NCBI GenBank assembly: GCA_964195715.1
Contig: CAXMRU010000183.1
Coordinates: 1-64,000, forward strand
Direction of reading: 5' to 3'
From: Benthicola sp964195715
GTDB lineage: Bacteria; Gemmatimonadota; Gemmatimonadetes; Palauibacterales; Palauibacteraceae
DNA: 64,000 bases
Below the pieces are notes generated by a model. The model was given only the letters and a program-made list of their open reading frames with translations. It was not told the origin of the DNA and did not search any database. Positions 44,536 to 52,860 of this stretch are shown in pieces. The position numbers and the translations under genes were made by a program. Every line of letters begins with the position of its first letter. The first letter of the stretch is position 1.

Positions 44536-46632
44536 TCAGCTCCCGGACATCGCCGCGCGGCGAGAGAGCTTCAGGCGGCCTCGCTCATCGATCGCGAGCA
44601 GCTTGACCTGAACCACGTCACCCGGCTGGACGACGTCTTCGGTGTTATCCGTGCGTCCTTCCTCGAGCTCGGAGATGTGGCATAGCCCTTCTGTGCCCGG
44701 GATGATCTCGACGAAGGCCCCGAAAGTCGTCGTGTTCTTCACCACGCCCTCGTAGATCCGCCCGACTTCGGGCTCCTCGACGATGGCCTCGATCATCTCC
44801 CTGGCCCTCTCTGCGGCTTCGCCGGACACCGAGGAGACGGTGACGACACCTGAATCCTCGATGTTGATCTGGGCGCCGGTCTGCTCCTGGATGCTCCGAA
44901 TGGTCTTGCCTTTCGGACCGATCACCTCCCCGATCTTCTCGGGGTTGATCTGAATCGTCATGATCCGCGGAGCGTACTGGGACATCTCCGAGCGCGGAGC
45001 ACCGAGCGTCTGTTGCATGACCTCGAGGATATGCAACCGCCCTTTTCGGGCCCGCTCCAGCGCCTCACGCATCGTGTCCACGCTCAACCCGTCCGTCTTG
45101 ATGTCCATCTGGATCGCCGTGATTCCCTTCGACGTCCCCGCGACCTTGAAGTCCATATCGCCGAGAGCGTCTTCGATCCCCAGGATGTCCGTCAGAATGG
45201 CGACCGAGTCGCCTTCCTTGACCAGACCCATGGCCACTCCGGCGCACGGGGTGCGCAGCGGAACACCGGCATCCATCAGCGACAACGACCCGCCACATAC
45301 GGTGGCCATCGAGCTCGAGCCGTTCGACTCCAGGATGTCGGAGACGACGCGGATCGTGTACGGGAAGTCGTCGTACGCAGGAAGCAGCGGCTGCAACGCC
45401 CGCTCGGCCAGCATTCCGTGTCCGATCTCGCGCCTGCCCGGTCCTCGGAACGGACGGACCTCGCCAACGGAGAACGACGGGAAGTTGTAGTGGAGCATGA
45501 ACGACTTCGACGTCTCCTCGCGGACGTCGATGGAGTCGATGCGCTGCTCGTCCCGGATGGTGCCGAGCGTCGTCACACAGAGGGCCTGCGTCTGACCCCG
45601 GGTAAACAGGGCGGAGCCGTGGGTCCGCGGAAGGATCCCCACGTCGGACGAGATCGTCCGAATGTCATCCAGCCCGCGACCGTCGATGCGCTCGCCGCGT
45701 TCGAGGATCTGCCGCCGCATCGTCTCCTTCTCGAGGCTCTTCATGACGGTCGAGACCTCGTCCAGGTGCTCGGCGAAGCTCTCGTCCTCCTGCAGCTCAG
45801 CGGTCACCGACTCGCGCAGGGCTGACAGAGCCTGGTTCCGCTCTTCCTTGTTCGGAAGCGCCAGCGCCTCCTCGACCTTGCTCGCGGCCCGCTGCCGTAC
45901 GGCGTCCTCCAGCTCTGCAGCGACACTCTTGGGCGGGTACTCGAACTTCTGCGGCGGCCCACCGATCATCTCCACGAGCTCGTGCTGAATCGCGATCAGC
46001 TCCCGCAAGGACTCGTGCGCCACCTCGAGAGCGGCGATCAGATCATCCTCGCTGATCTCCACCGAGGCTCCCTCGACCATGACGATCGAGCTGTCCGTGC
46101 CGGTGACCACGATGTCCATGTCGGAATACTCGAGTTGCTCGAACGTGGGATTGATCACCCACTCACCGGAAACACGACCCACTCGGACGCTCGCTACCGG
46201 TCCACCCCACGGAATCGGGGAGATCGTGAGGGCCGCCGAGGCACCGAGCATGCCCAGTACGTCGGCATCGTTCTCCTGGTCGGCAGAAATGATGAAGCAG
46301 GCGACCTGCGTCTCGTTCTGATAATCGTCGGGGAACAGGGGCCGCAGTGGACGATCGATCTGCCGGGCCGAGACGATCTCCTTGTCGCTCGGCCGCCCCT
46401 CGCGCTTGATGAATCCGCCCGGGAACTTCCCGGCCGCGTAGGTCTTCGAGCGGTATTCGACGGTCAGGGGGAAAAATGGCAGGCGGGACTGCTTCCGCTC
46501 CGCCATCGCCGTGACCAATACGACAGTGTCTCCGTACTGTACGAGCACCGCACCGTCTGCCTGCCGCGCCATGCGACCCGTCTCCAGAACCAGCTTCCTG
46601 CCCGCGAATTCCTTCTCAATCCTGTGTGCCAT
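44536..46632 (-). CDS. pnp: Polyribonucleotide nucleotidyltransferase (PNPase)
   Basis: 698 residues (E. coli 711). Phosphorolytic 3'-5' exoribonuclease. Two RNase PH cores: the first with KFPGGFIKREGRPSDKE in parts, the second with GSALFTRGQTQAL and SSSMATVCGGSLSLMDAG; KH domain near residue 562 (EKIGEVIGPKGKTI); S1 domain from about residue 624 (TFGAFVEIIPGTEGLCH). ATG preceded by AAGGAAG. Downstream of rpsO with a terminator-like hairpin in the 165-base gap. Confidence 0.97.
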   Translation of the reverse strand: MAHRIEKEFAGRKLVLETGRMARQADGAVLVQYGDTVVLVTAMAERKQSRLPFFPLTVEYRSKTYAAGKFPGGFIKREGRPSDKEIVSARQIDRPLRPLFPDDYQNETQVACFIISADQENDADVLGMLGASAALTISPIPWGGPVASVRVGRVSGEWVINPTFEQLEYSDMDIVVTGTDSSIVMVEGASVEISEDDLIAALEVAHESLRELIAIQHELVEMIGGPPQKFEYPPKSVAAELEDAVRQRAASKVEEALALPNKEERNQALSALRESVTAELQEDESFAEHLDEVSTVMKSLEKETMRRQILERGERIDGRGLDDIRTISSDVGILPRTHGSALFTRGQTQALCVTTLGTIRDEQRIDSIDVREETSKSFMLHYNFPSFSVGEVRPFRGPGRREIGHGMLAERALQPLLPAYDDFPYTIRVVSDILESNGSSSMATVCGGSLSLMDAGVPLRTPCAGVAMGLVKEGDSVAILTDILGIEDALGDMDFKVAGTSKGITAIQMDIKTDGLSVDTMREALERARKGRLHILEVMQQTLGAPRSEMSQYAPRIMTIQINPEKIGEVIGPKGKTIRSIQEQTGAQINIEDSGVVTVSSVSGEAAERAREMIEAIVEEPEVGRIYEGVVKNTTTFGAFVEIIPGTEGLCHISELEEGRTDNTEDVVQPGDVVQVKLLAIDERGRLKLSRRAAMSGS

Positions 46633-46732
46633 CTCTTCCTTCTTCTCTTTCCGCTCTTCTCAAGCTTGCCTTCATTTCGGCATCCCGGCCGCGAATCTCC
46701 CGCGTTCTAGTAGCGGGCGCGGGCGGGACAGC

Positions 46733-46759
46733 AAAAACGGCAGCTCGCGGGCGCGCTGC
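46733..46759 (-). terminator. Possible terminator or processing hairpin between rpsO and pnp
   Basis: On the minus strand GCAGC and GCTGC pair around a GC-rich loop, followed by CG and TTTTT. The stem is short, so partial read-through into pnp is likely. In many bacteria this gap holds an RNase III site. Confidence 0.4.
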
Positions 46760-46797
46760 GCCGACGAACCGCCGCTTACCGCAGACCTGCATTGCCT

Positions 46798-47067
46798 CTA
46801 GCGACGCAGGCCGAGTTCCTTGATGACCGTCCTGTACTTCTCGTACTCGTTCTTCTTCAGGTAGTTGAGCAGCCGCCGCCGTCGGCCCACCATCCTCAAC
46901 AAGCCTTGTCGGCTGTGGTGGTCCTTTCGGTGCTCGCGAAAATGCTCCGTCAGGTGCTCAATCCTCGCCGTCAGCTGTGCGACCTGCACGGCGGGCGAAC
47001 CCACGTCACCCTCGTGTGAGCCGAACTTCTCAGCAATGGCTTTCTTTTCTTCTGTGCCCAGCGTCAT
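46798..47067 (-). CDS. rpsO: 30S ribosomal protein S15
   Basis: 89 residues from ATG 47067, exactly the family length; the open frame continues upstream but those residues are not S15. Reads KKAIAEKFGSHEGDVGSP, QLTARIEHLTEHFREH, KDHHSRQGLLRMVGRRRRLL and ends YRTVIKELGLRR. Binds the central domain of 16S rRNA. Has its own predicted promoter 50 bases upstream. Confidence 0.97.
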   Translation of the reverse strand: MTLGTEEKKAIAEKFGSHEGDVGSPAVQVAQLTARIEHLTEHFREHRKDHHSRQGLLRMVGRRRRLLNYLKKNEYEKYRTVIKELGLRR

Positions 47068-47116
47068 TGGTGACAGATCCTTCAAGTTCGTGTTTTCAAC
47101 CAATATCCAACATGGA

Positions 47117-47145
47117 AAAATAGCCTGCACTCACCAGAATGTAAA
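47117..47145 (-). promoter_or_regulatory. Predicted rpsO promoter
   Basis: On the minus strand TTTACA (47145-47140), exact 17-base spacer, TATTTT (47122-47117). Strong sigma-70-like match in an AT-rich patch unusual for this window. Expected leader of about 43 bases before the rpsO ATG. Confidence 0.6.
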
Positions 47146-47167
47146 GCTAACCCAGGCACAGCACAGC

Positions 47168-48130
47168 TCAGTCCTCTTCCGACGCCAACTCCGCTGAGCG
47201 AGCAAAATACCGGCGCGCCATCTCCCGATCTCTCTTCATCTGCTCGATGAGCTTACCGGCAGTCCCGAAGGGGCGCACGTCCCGGAGTCGCTTGAGGAAG
47301 TCGACGCGCACCCGCTCGCCGTAGATGTCCTGGTCGAAGTCCAGGATGTACAGCTCGATCGACGGTGGCGAACCGGCAAACGTCGGCCTCGGGCCGAGGT
47401 GTAGAAGACCCGAGCGAATCTCCGTTCGCAGCGAAGCACGAACAGCGTAGATGCCTTGCTTGGGAAGCAACTTTCCCCCTTCCGGCGCCTTGATGTTCGC
47501 AGTCGGAAATCCGAGATCCCTCCCGCGACCCAGGCCGGTCACGACAGGCCCCCGAAACGAGTACGGCCGGCCCAGCTCCCTCGCGGCCTTTTCCACTTCA
47601 CCAGCAGCCACGCTTCGCCTGATCCCCGTAGACGACACGGGCGCCCCGTCTACTCCCACCGCCGCGACGACATCGACCGCGAATCCGAATGTCCGCCCCA
47701 GACGCCGGAGAAGGTCGATGTCTCCTTCCCTCCCGTGCCCGAACCCGTGATCATAGCCTATGACGAGCTCGGCCACGCGGAACCGCCTGCAGAGAACGTG
47801 GTCCACGAATTCCTCGGGACCGTACTGTGAGAGCGTCCGAGTGAACGGCAGAAAGGCGACATAGTCCAGCCCCGACTGCGATAGGATTTCCTTCTTCTCG
47901 TCTGGCGTCGTGAGCATTCCCGGCGCCTCGTCGGGCCGCACGACGGTCAGCGGGTGCCGATCGAATGTGACGAGTACGGAGTCCAGACCGCGCTTGTCCG
48001 CACGCCTGGTGATCTCCCGAAGCACAGCCATGTGGCCGCGATGGACTCCGTCAAAGCTTCCGACGGTGACCACGGTGCCGTCGACATCCGGAGGGAGCCC
48101 ACTCTCCATGGGTCCCGCTGACTCAGTCAT
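47168..48130 (-). CDS. ribF: Bifunctional riboflavin kinase / FAD synthetase RibF
   Basis: 320 residues from ATG 48130, which has AGAAGGTG upstream and overlaps the truB stop by eight bases. Makes FMN and FAD. N-terminal adenylyltransferase with SFDGVHRGHMAVL and VIGYDHGFGHGREGD; C-terminal kinase with GLGRGRDLGFPTANI and ELYILDFDQDIYGE. The normal neighbour of truB in many genomes. Confidence 0.95.
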   Translation of the reverse strand: MTESAGPMESGLPPDVDGTVVTVGSFDGVHRGHMAVLREITRRADKRGLDSVLVTFDRHPLTVVRPDEAPGMLTTPDEKKEILSQSGLDYVAFLPFTRTLSQYGPEEFVDHVLCRRFRVAELVIGYDHGFGHGREGDIDLLRRLGRTFGFAVDVVAAVGVDGAPVSSTGIRRSVAAGEVEKAARELGRPYSFRGPVVTGLGRGRDLGFPTANIKAPEGGKLLPKQGIYAVRASLRTEIRSGLLHLGPRPTFAGSPPSIELYILDFDQDIYGERVRVDFLKRLRDVRPFGTAGKLIEQMKRDREMARRYFARSAELASEED

Positions 48131-49013
48131 GGAACACCTTCTCGGGCCTGAGCTCGTCAGCGGTCCGGCGCCCCACAGCAACCAGACGATCCCCGGATAC
48201 CATGGCCACTGGAGACTCCAGGTCGGAGGATCCTCGAGCGTCCGCTATCGCTCGTCCATGCTCCACGGCTTCCACCTCGGAGGGATCCAGGTTCCGGACG
48301 GGAAGCCAGGACAGGGCTCGTACGGCCGACAAGCCGGCTCCAGGAGGCAGTGCCCCACCTTCAACCTCAGCAAGCTGCGCGGCATCGCGCACGGAGAACG
48401 GGCCAATGGATGTCCTCCGAAGCGACCGCAGGTGAGCGTGACAACCAAGCTGGTGCCCGAGATCCCTGGCGAGGGCCCGCACGTACGTTCCCGTGGACAC
48501 TTCCACCTCGAACTCAATCTCGGGCAGCTCGATCCCCGTAGCGGTGATGCGGTGGATCCAAACGGTCCGCGGTGCGAGGCTCACGGATTCACCTGCCCTG
48601 GCGGAATCGTACGCCCGACGTCCGCCGACCTTCTTCGCAGAGTACGCCGGCGGCACTTGCGCTTGCTCACCGCTGAGCCGATCGAGCGCCCGCTCTACGT
48701 CCTCTCTCGCGAGCGTCTTCCACCCGTCCGACATCGTCGTCGCCTTCCCTGTCAGATCATCGGTATCCGTGCCGACACCGAGCTCGGCGACAGCGGAATA
48801 AGTCTTGGACAAGGAGTGAAAGTACTCGACCAGCCGCGTGGCTCGTCCGACGCACAGGATGAGAAGGCCGGTGGCGAACGGATCCAGCGTGCCGGTATGG
48901 CCGATCCGCCGGACTCCCAGAGCCCTGCGAACCGCCTGCACTACATCGTGCGACGTAGGTCCCGCAGGCTTGTCCACGAGGAGGACCGACGGAAGGTCAA
49001 TTCTCTTCGTCAT
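48123..49013 (-). CDS. truB: tRNA pseudouridine(55) synthase TruB
   Basis: 296 residues from ATG 49013, overlapping the rbfA end by 17 bases; the longer frame to 49223 is read-through into rbfA. Catalytic Asp in IGHTGTLDPFATGLL; also VDKPAGPTSHDVV, KTYSAVAELGVGTDT, and STGTYVRALARDLG. Makes the universal pseudouridine of the T-loop. A C-terminal PUA-like region is short. Confidence 0.95.
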   Translation of the reverse strand: MTKRIDLPSVLLVDKPAGPTSHDVVQAVRRALGVRRIGHTGTLDPFATGLLILCVGRATRLVEYFHSLSKTYSAVAELGVGTDTDDLTGKATTMSDGWKTLAREDVERALDRLSGEQAQVPPAYSAKKVGGRRAYDSARAGESVSLAPRTVWIHRITATGIELPEIEFEVEVSTGTYVRALARDLGHQLGCHAHLRSLRRTSIGPFSVRDAAQLAEVEGGALPPGAGLSAVRALSWLPVRNLDPSEVEAVEHGRAIADARGSSDLESPVAMVSGDRLVAVGRRTADELRPEKVFHD

Positions 49014-49368
49014 CGTGCTCGCGCTGACCCAGGGCCTCCTCGAGCAGATCCTCGATTCGCTGCACGTGCTCGAGCGAGCGGTCAGCGTGAAACCGAAAGT
49101 CCGGTATGCGTCGAATGTGAAGGTCGCGGCCGAGGCGCCTGCGGATGAACCCCTCCGCGCTCTCGAGACCCGCGATCGCATCCTCCAGCGGCACATCGTT
49201 CGTGAGCGTCCGTACATACACATCCGCGTACGACAGATCCTGCGTCACGTCCACGCGCGTTACGGTCACCGCCGCAACCCTCGGATCTTTGATCTCCGTA
49301 TGCAGCAGGCGCGCCAACTCCTCTCGGAGAAGCTGGTTCAGACGGACGGTTCTTCGGTTAGGCGACAT
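48997..49368 (-). CDS. rbfA: Ribosome-binding factor A
   Basis: 123 residues from ATG 49368; GTG 49401 is also possible (134 residues) and neither has a strong ribosome site. KH-like fold: RRTVRLNQLLREELARLL, VTVTRVDVTQDLSYADVYV, and HIRRIPDFRFHADRSLEH. Needed for late 30S maturation near the 5' end of 16S rRNA. Sits in the infB-rbfA-truB order common to bacteria. Confidence 0.93.
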   Translation of the reverse strand: MSPNRRTVRLNQLLREELARLLHTEIKDPRVAAVTVTRVDVTQDLSYADVYVRTLTNDVPLEDAIAGLESAEGFIRRRLGRDLHIRRIPDFRFHADRSLEHVQRIEDLLEEALGQREHDDEEN

Positions 49369-49416
49369 AACAGCTCGCTGATTGGGATCTCTGCCCTTCA
49401 CCGACTGGCGCGAGGA

Positions 49417-49704
49417 TTAGAAGATCTCCGACTCGGTCTCGAGGATATACACCCTGGGGTCAGAAGCGATCAGTGCGTCGGCCCGGTCGAGGATGGTCCG
49501 AGCGAGGGTTGCGTCCGATGACACGAACGCAATGCTGACCTCGGCCCTCTGCGGATCCTCCTGGAAACTGGTCTCCGCGGCAGAGACCTTCAACCGCGCT
49601 CGGGCACGGTCCCGCATGCCGTGCACGATTCGGCGCTTGTCCTTGAGCGACCGACAGTCAGGAATCCGGAGAACCCACCGGGCCCGGCCGTACACGGCAG
49701 TCAA
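49417..49704 (-). CDS. DUF503 / YlxP-like protein
   Basis: 95 residues from TTG 49704, overlapping infB by 19 bases; this start puts RSLKDKRRIVHGMRDR 18 residues from the N-terminus as in the family. Continues ARLKVSAAETSFQEDP and ends with IASDPRVYILETE. Small alpha-beta protein, conserved between infB and rbfA in many bacteria; function unknown, probably linked to ribosome assembly by position. Confidence 0.85.
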   Translation of the reverse strand: MTAVYGRARWVLRIPDCRSLKDKRRIVHGMRDRARARLKVSAAETSFQEDPQRAEVSIAFVSSDATLARTILDRADALIASDPRVYILETESEIF

Positions 49705-49721
49705 CGCGTAACCCTGCGGCC

Positions 49722-52427
49722 TCAGGAAGCCTGGCCGCTCTCGGCCAGCGTACGCGCGATTTGCTCCACCCGGAAGCACTCGATGACGTCACCCACCTTG
49801 ATGTCGTTGAAGCCCTCGATCGCAATTCCGCACTCGTAGCCGTCACGCACTTCCCGGACGTCGTCCTTGAAGCGCCGCAGGCTACCGATGCTTCCTTCGT
49901 ACACCTGCACGTAGTCCCTGAGCAGCCGGACCTGGACGTTTCGTTGAATCGTGCCTGAGGTGACGTAGCAACCCGCCACGGTTCCCGCCTTCGGGACCTT
50001 GAACGTCTCCCTCACCTCAGCGCTGCCCACCAGGACCTCCCGCTCCTCCGGCCGCAGCAACCCTTCGAGAGCCAGCTTGACGTCTTCAACCGCCTCGTAG
50101 ATCACCCTGTACAGCCTGATCTCCACGCCCTCACGCTCCGCGACGTCCCGCGCCTTCGCATCGGGGCGGACGTGGAAGCCGATGACCGTTGCCTGGGTCG
50201 TGGAGGCGAGCAGGATGTCCGACTCGTTGATCGCGCCGACCCCCCGGTGCAGGACATCTACGGCCACTTCGGAGGTATCGAGGCGCTCCAGCGAGTCCGC
50301 CAATGCCTGCAGCGATCCGTCCGTATCACCCTTGATGACTATGTTGAGGGTGCCCTGACCCTGCTCCTGAACGGCGGCGAAGACATCCTCCAGGCGAGTC
50401 CCCTTCTGCCTCCGCCGAATGTCCTTCTCGCGCTCGAGCTGCTGCCGGCGTCCGACGATCTCGCGAACCCGGGACGCTTCCATTTCGACGAGGCGGTCTC
50501 CCGCCTGGGGAACTCCCTCGAGACCCAGGATTCGAACCGGTATCGATGGCCCGGCCTTGTCGACCGTGTTGCCGCGCTCGTCGAGTAACGCGCGAACACG
50601 ACCGCCCTGCAGACCGCAGATGAAGTTGTCTCCAACGTTGAGCTCGCCGCTCTGCACCAGGACCGTGGCCACCGGCCCCATCCCCTTGTCCAACTCCGCC
50701 TCGATGACCGTCCCGCGCGCCATGCCGGTCGGCACTGCATTCAGATCGAGCATTTCGGCCAGGAGAAGGACCTTCTCGAGCAGGTCATCGACTCCGTGTC
50801 CGGTCTTGGCCGAAACCTCCGCGGAAAGGATGTCTCCCCCGAACTCCTCGAGGATGACTTCCTGTGACAGCAGGTCCTGCTTGACCTTGGCCACGTTGGC
50901 CGTCGGCAGGTCCACCTTGTTGATCGCGACGATGATCGGCACGCCCGCGTTCCGCGCATGGCTGATCGCCTCGACCGTCTGGGGCATCACGGCATCGTCC
51001 GCGGCCACCACGAGGATCACGAGATCGGTGACCTCGGCCCCGCGAGCCCGCATGGCGGTGAAGGCCTCGTGGCCCGGCGTATCCAGGAAAGTCATCGCGT
51101 AATCGTCCTGGACCACGAGGTGATACGCGCCGATGTGCTGCGTGATGCCGCCAGCCTCCCCCGCAATGACGTTAGTCTCCCGGATGTGGTCCAGCAGGGA
51201 CGTCTTGCCGTGGTCGACATGGCCCATGACCGTCACTACCGGCGCACGCGGCGCCAGCTCACCCTCATCCTCGGCTTCCTGCTGGAGCTCCACGAGATCC
51301 GACTCGTAAGCCTCTTCCCGTGCGGCTTCGAAACCGAACTCCTCGCAGATGAGCTCGATCTGATCGAAATCCAGCCGCTGGTTGATGGTAACCATCAGAC
51401 CGAGGTTCTTGAATGCCGAGGTAATGATCTCCTGCGGCGTCACTTCAATGAGGTCGGCCAGCTCGGCGATCGTGAGGAACTCGTTGACCCGCACAAGGGT
51501 CTTCTCGGCTTCCGCCTCCGCTTCGCGAGCCTCCTGCTCCACTTCCTGCTGCGTCGGCGCGGTGTCACGTCGCCTGCTCCGCTGAGTACCACCGCCCATC
51601 GCGGCGAGCGTTTTCTTGACGCTTTCCTGCACGGCGTCCTGGTCCACCCGACGGCGCCGCTTCCGATCCCGTTTGCCACGCTTCCGACCGTCGGCCGTGT
51701 AGCCCTCGGCCTTGATCTGTACGCTGCCACCCGGGCCCGCCGATGCGGCAGGAGCAGCGGGGGCGGCTGAAGGTTCTGGTTTCGCGGACGACTTCTGTGT
51801 GGTTACGAGGCCTTTGCGGACCGGTTTGGGCTTGACGGTACGCTTGCGGGCGGCCGACGCGGGCTCCTCGTCCTGCGGGACGTCAACCGCCGCCGCGCCC
51901 TCCACCGCATCCACTTCCTCGACAGCGCTCTCATCGGCCTCAGCGACCAATTCGGTTTCAACCTCACCCACCACCTCGACGGCCTGCGGCTCCCCGACTC
52001 CATCGAGATCTTCCATCACCATGCCCGCCGGCTCGCCGTCCTCCTCCGAGAGGGATTCAGCCACGGACTCCGTCACTTCCGAGTCCGACTCAGCCAACGC
52101 CGTGACGAAGTCTGCGACCTCTACCTCGAGGGACTCCTCGTCAGATTCGACCTGGTCCGTCACTTCCGGCGCTTCGACCTCGGCCGCCACCGGCTCGGTC
52201 TGCCGCCGACGGCGACGCCGCCGCGTCCCCATCTCGCTGTCGGGCGCCGCATGCGCACCCGTCCGCCGCTCTCGCTCGAGCCGGGCGTGAAGCCTCGCGA
52301 TCTGATCCTCTGTCACGGTGGACATGTGACTGCGCACGCGCACGTCCATCTCGTGCAGCATGTGAATCAGCTGCTTGCTGTCTACTCCCAGGTCTCCGGC
52401 TACTTCATAGACGCGGAATGTCGGCAA
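49722..52427 (-). CDS. infB: Translation initiation factor IF-2
   Basis: 901 residues. TTG start at 52427 with AGGAGG at seven-base spacing. N-terminal IF2N domain (VYEVAGDLGVDSKQLIHML), then about 240 residues of acidic, Ala/Glu/Val-rich linker and a basic stretch (RKRGKRDRKRRRR), then a second IF2N-like domain near 310-360, the G domain from about 395 (VMGHVDHGKTS near 404, DTPGHEAF, NKVDL, SAKTG), and domains II-IV to the C-terminus. GTPase that places initiator tRNA. The long linker is variable in this family. Confidence 0.97.
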   Translation of the reverse strand: MPTFRVYEVAGDLGVDSKQLIHMLHEMDVRVRSHMSTVTEDQIARLHARLERERRTGAHAAPDSEMGTRRRRRRRQTEPVAAEVEAPEVTDQVESDEESLEVEVADFVTALAESDSEVTESVAESLSEEDGEPAGMVMEDLDGVGEPQAVEVVGEVETELVAEADESAVEEVDAVEGAAAVDVPQDEEPASAARKRTVKPKPVRKGLVTTQKSSAKPEPSAAPAAPAASAGPGGSVQIKAEGYTADGRKRGKRDRKRRRRVDQDAVQESVKKTLAAMGGGTQRSRRRDTAPTQQEVEQEAREAEAEAEKTLVRVNEFLTIAELADLIEVTPQEIITSAFKNLGLMVTINQRLDFDQIELICEEFGFEAAREEAYESDLVELQQEAEDEGELAPRAPVVTVMGHVDHGKTSLLDHIRETNVIAGEAGGITQHIGAYHLVVQDDYAMTFLDTPGHEAFTAMRARGAEVTDLVILVVAADDAVMPQTVEAISHARNAGVPIIVAINKVDLPTANVAKVKQDLLSQEVILEEFGGDILSAEVSAKTGHGVDDLLEKVLLLAEMLDLNAVPTGMARGTVIEAELDKGMGPVATVLVQSGELNVGDNFICGLQGGRVRALLDERGNTVDKAGPSIPVRILGLEGVPQAGDRLVEMEASRVREIVGRRQQLEREKDIRRRQKGTRLEDVFAAVQEQGQGTLNIVIKGDTDGSLQALADSLERLDTSEVAVDVLHRGVGAINESDILLASTTQATVIGFHVRPDAKARDVAEREGVEIRLYRVIYEAVEDVKLALEGLLRPEEREVLVGSAEVRETFKVPKAGTVAGCYVTSGTIQRNVQVRLLRDYVQVYEGSIGSLRRFKDDVREVRDGYECGIAIEGFNDIKVGDVIECFRVEQIARTLAESGQAS

Positions 52428-52484
52428 CGCCCGTCCTCCTTCGTGTACCTTCCGTCACTCTCTATCCGTCTTCCCGTCGCCGGA

Positions 52485-52856
52485 CTACGCCGGCTCCGAG
52501 GATGCGTTCACCGTCCCACTGCCCTGCTGCACCACCGCGATCTTGAGCCCGAGGCCCCGGTCACGGATTCCGACAACAACCGTCTCACTCCTTCCTACTG
52601 CCCGTCCGAGAACGGCCCTCGTACCGCACGTAACCGTGCTCACGTTCGGGTCGCTCAGGAGTCCGGAGAGCCGCTTCCTGGCATTCTCCGTCGCATCGCC
52701 CGCCACCACGACGGCGCTCAACTCCCCCCGACGACCCGCCACTCGCACTGCGTCGGTGCCGACCACGGCGTGACCTGCCCGCCGCGCCAATCCGATGAGC
52801 TGCAACACTCTCCGGTCCGCACTCCCGCCGGCTCCCATCTGTCCCGGTTCGGGCAC
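52485..52856 (-). CDS. L7Ae-family RNA-binding protein, YlxQ-like
   Basis: 123 residues from GTG 52856: AAGGAG lies seven bases upstream, inside the end of nusA, four bases after whose stop it starts. Fold marks: VLQLIGLARRAGHAVVGTDAV, VVVAGDATENARKRL and VTCGTRAVLGRAVGR. L7Ae proteins bind kink-turn RNA; YlxQ sits in the same nusA-infB slot in Gram-positive bacteria. A YlxR gene, often between nusA and ylxQ, is absent. Confidence 0.82.
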   Translation of the reverse strand: MPEPGQMGAGGSADRRVLQLIGLARRAGHAVVGTDAVRVAGRRGELSAVVVAGDATENARKRLSGLLSDPNVSTVTCGTRAVLGRAVGRSETVVVGIRDRGLGLKIAVVQQGSGTVNASSEPA

Positions 52857-52860
52857 CGTC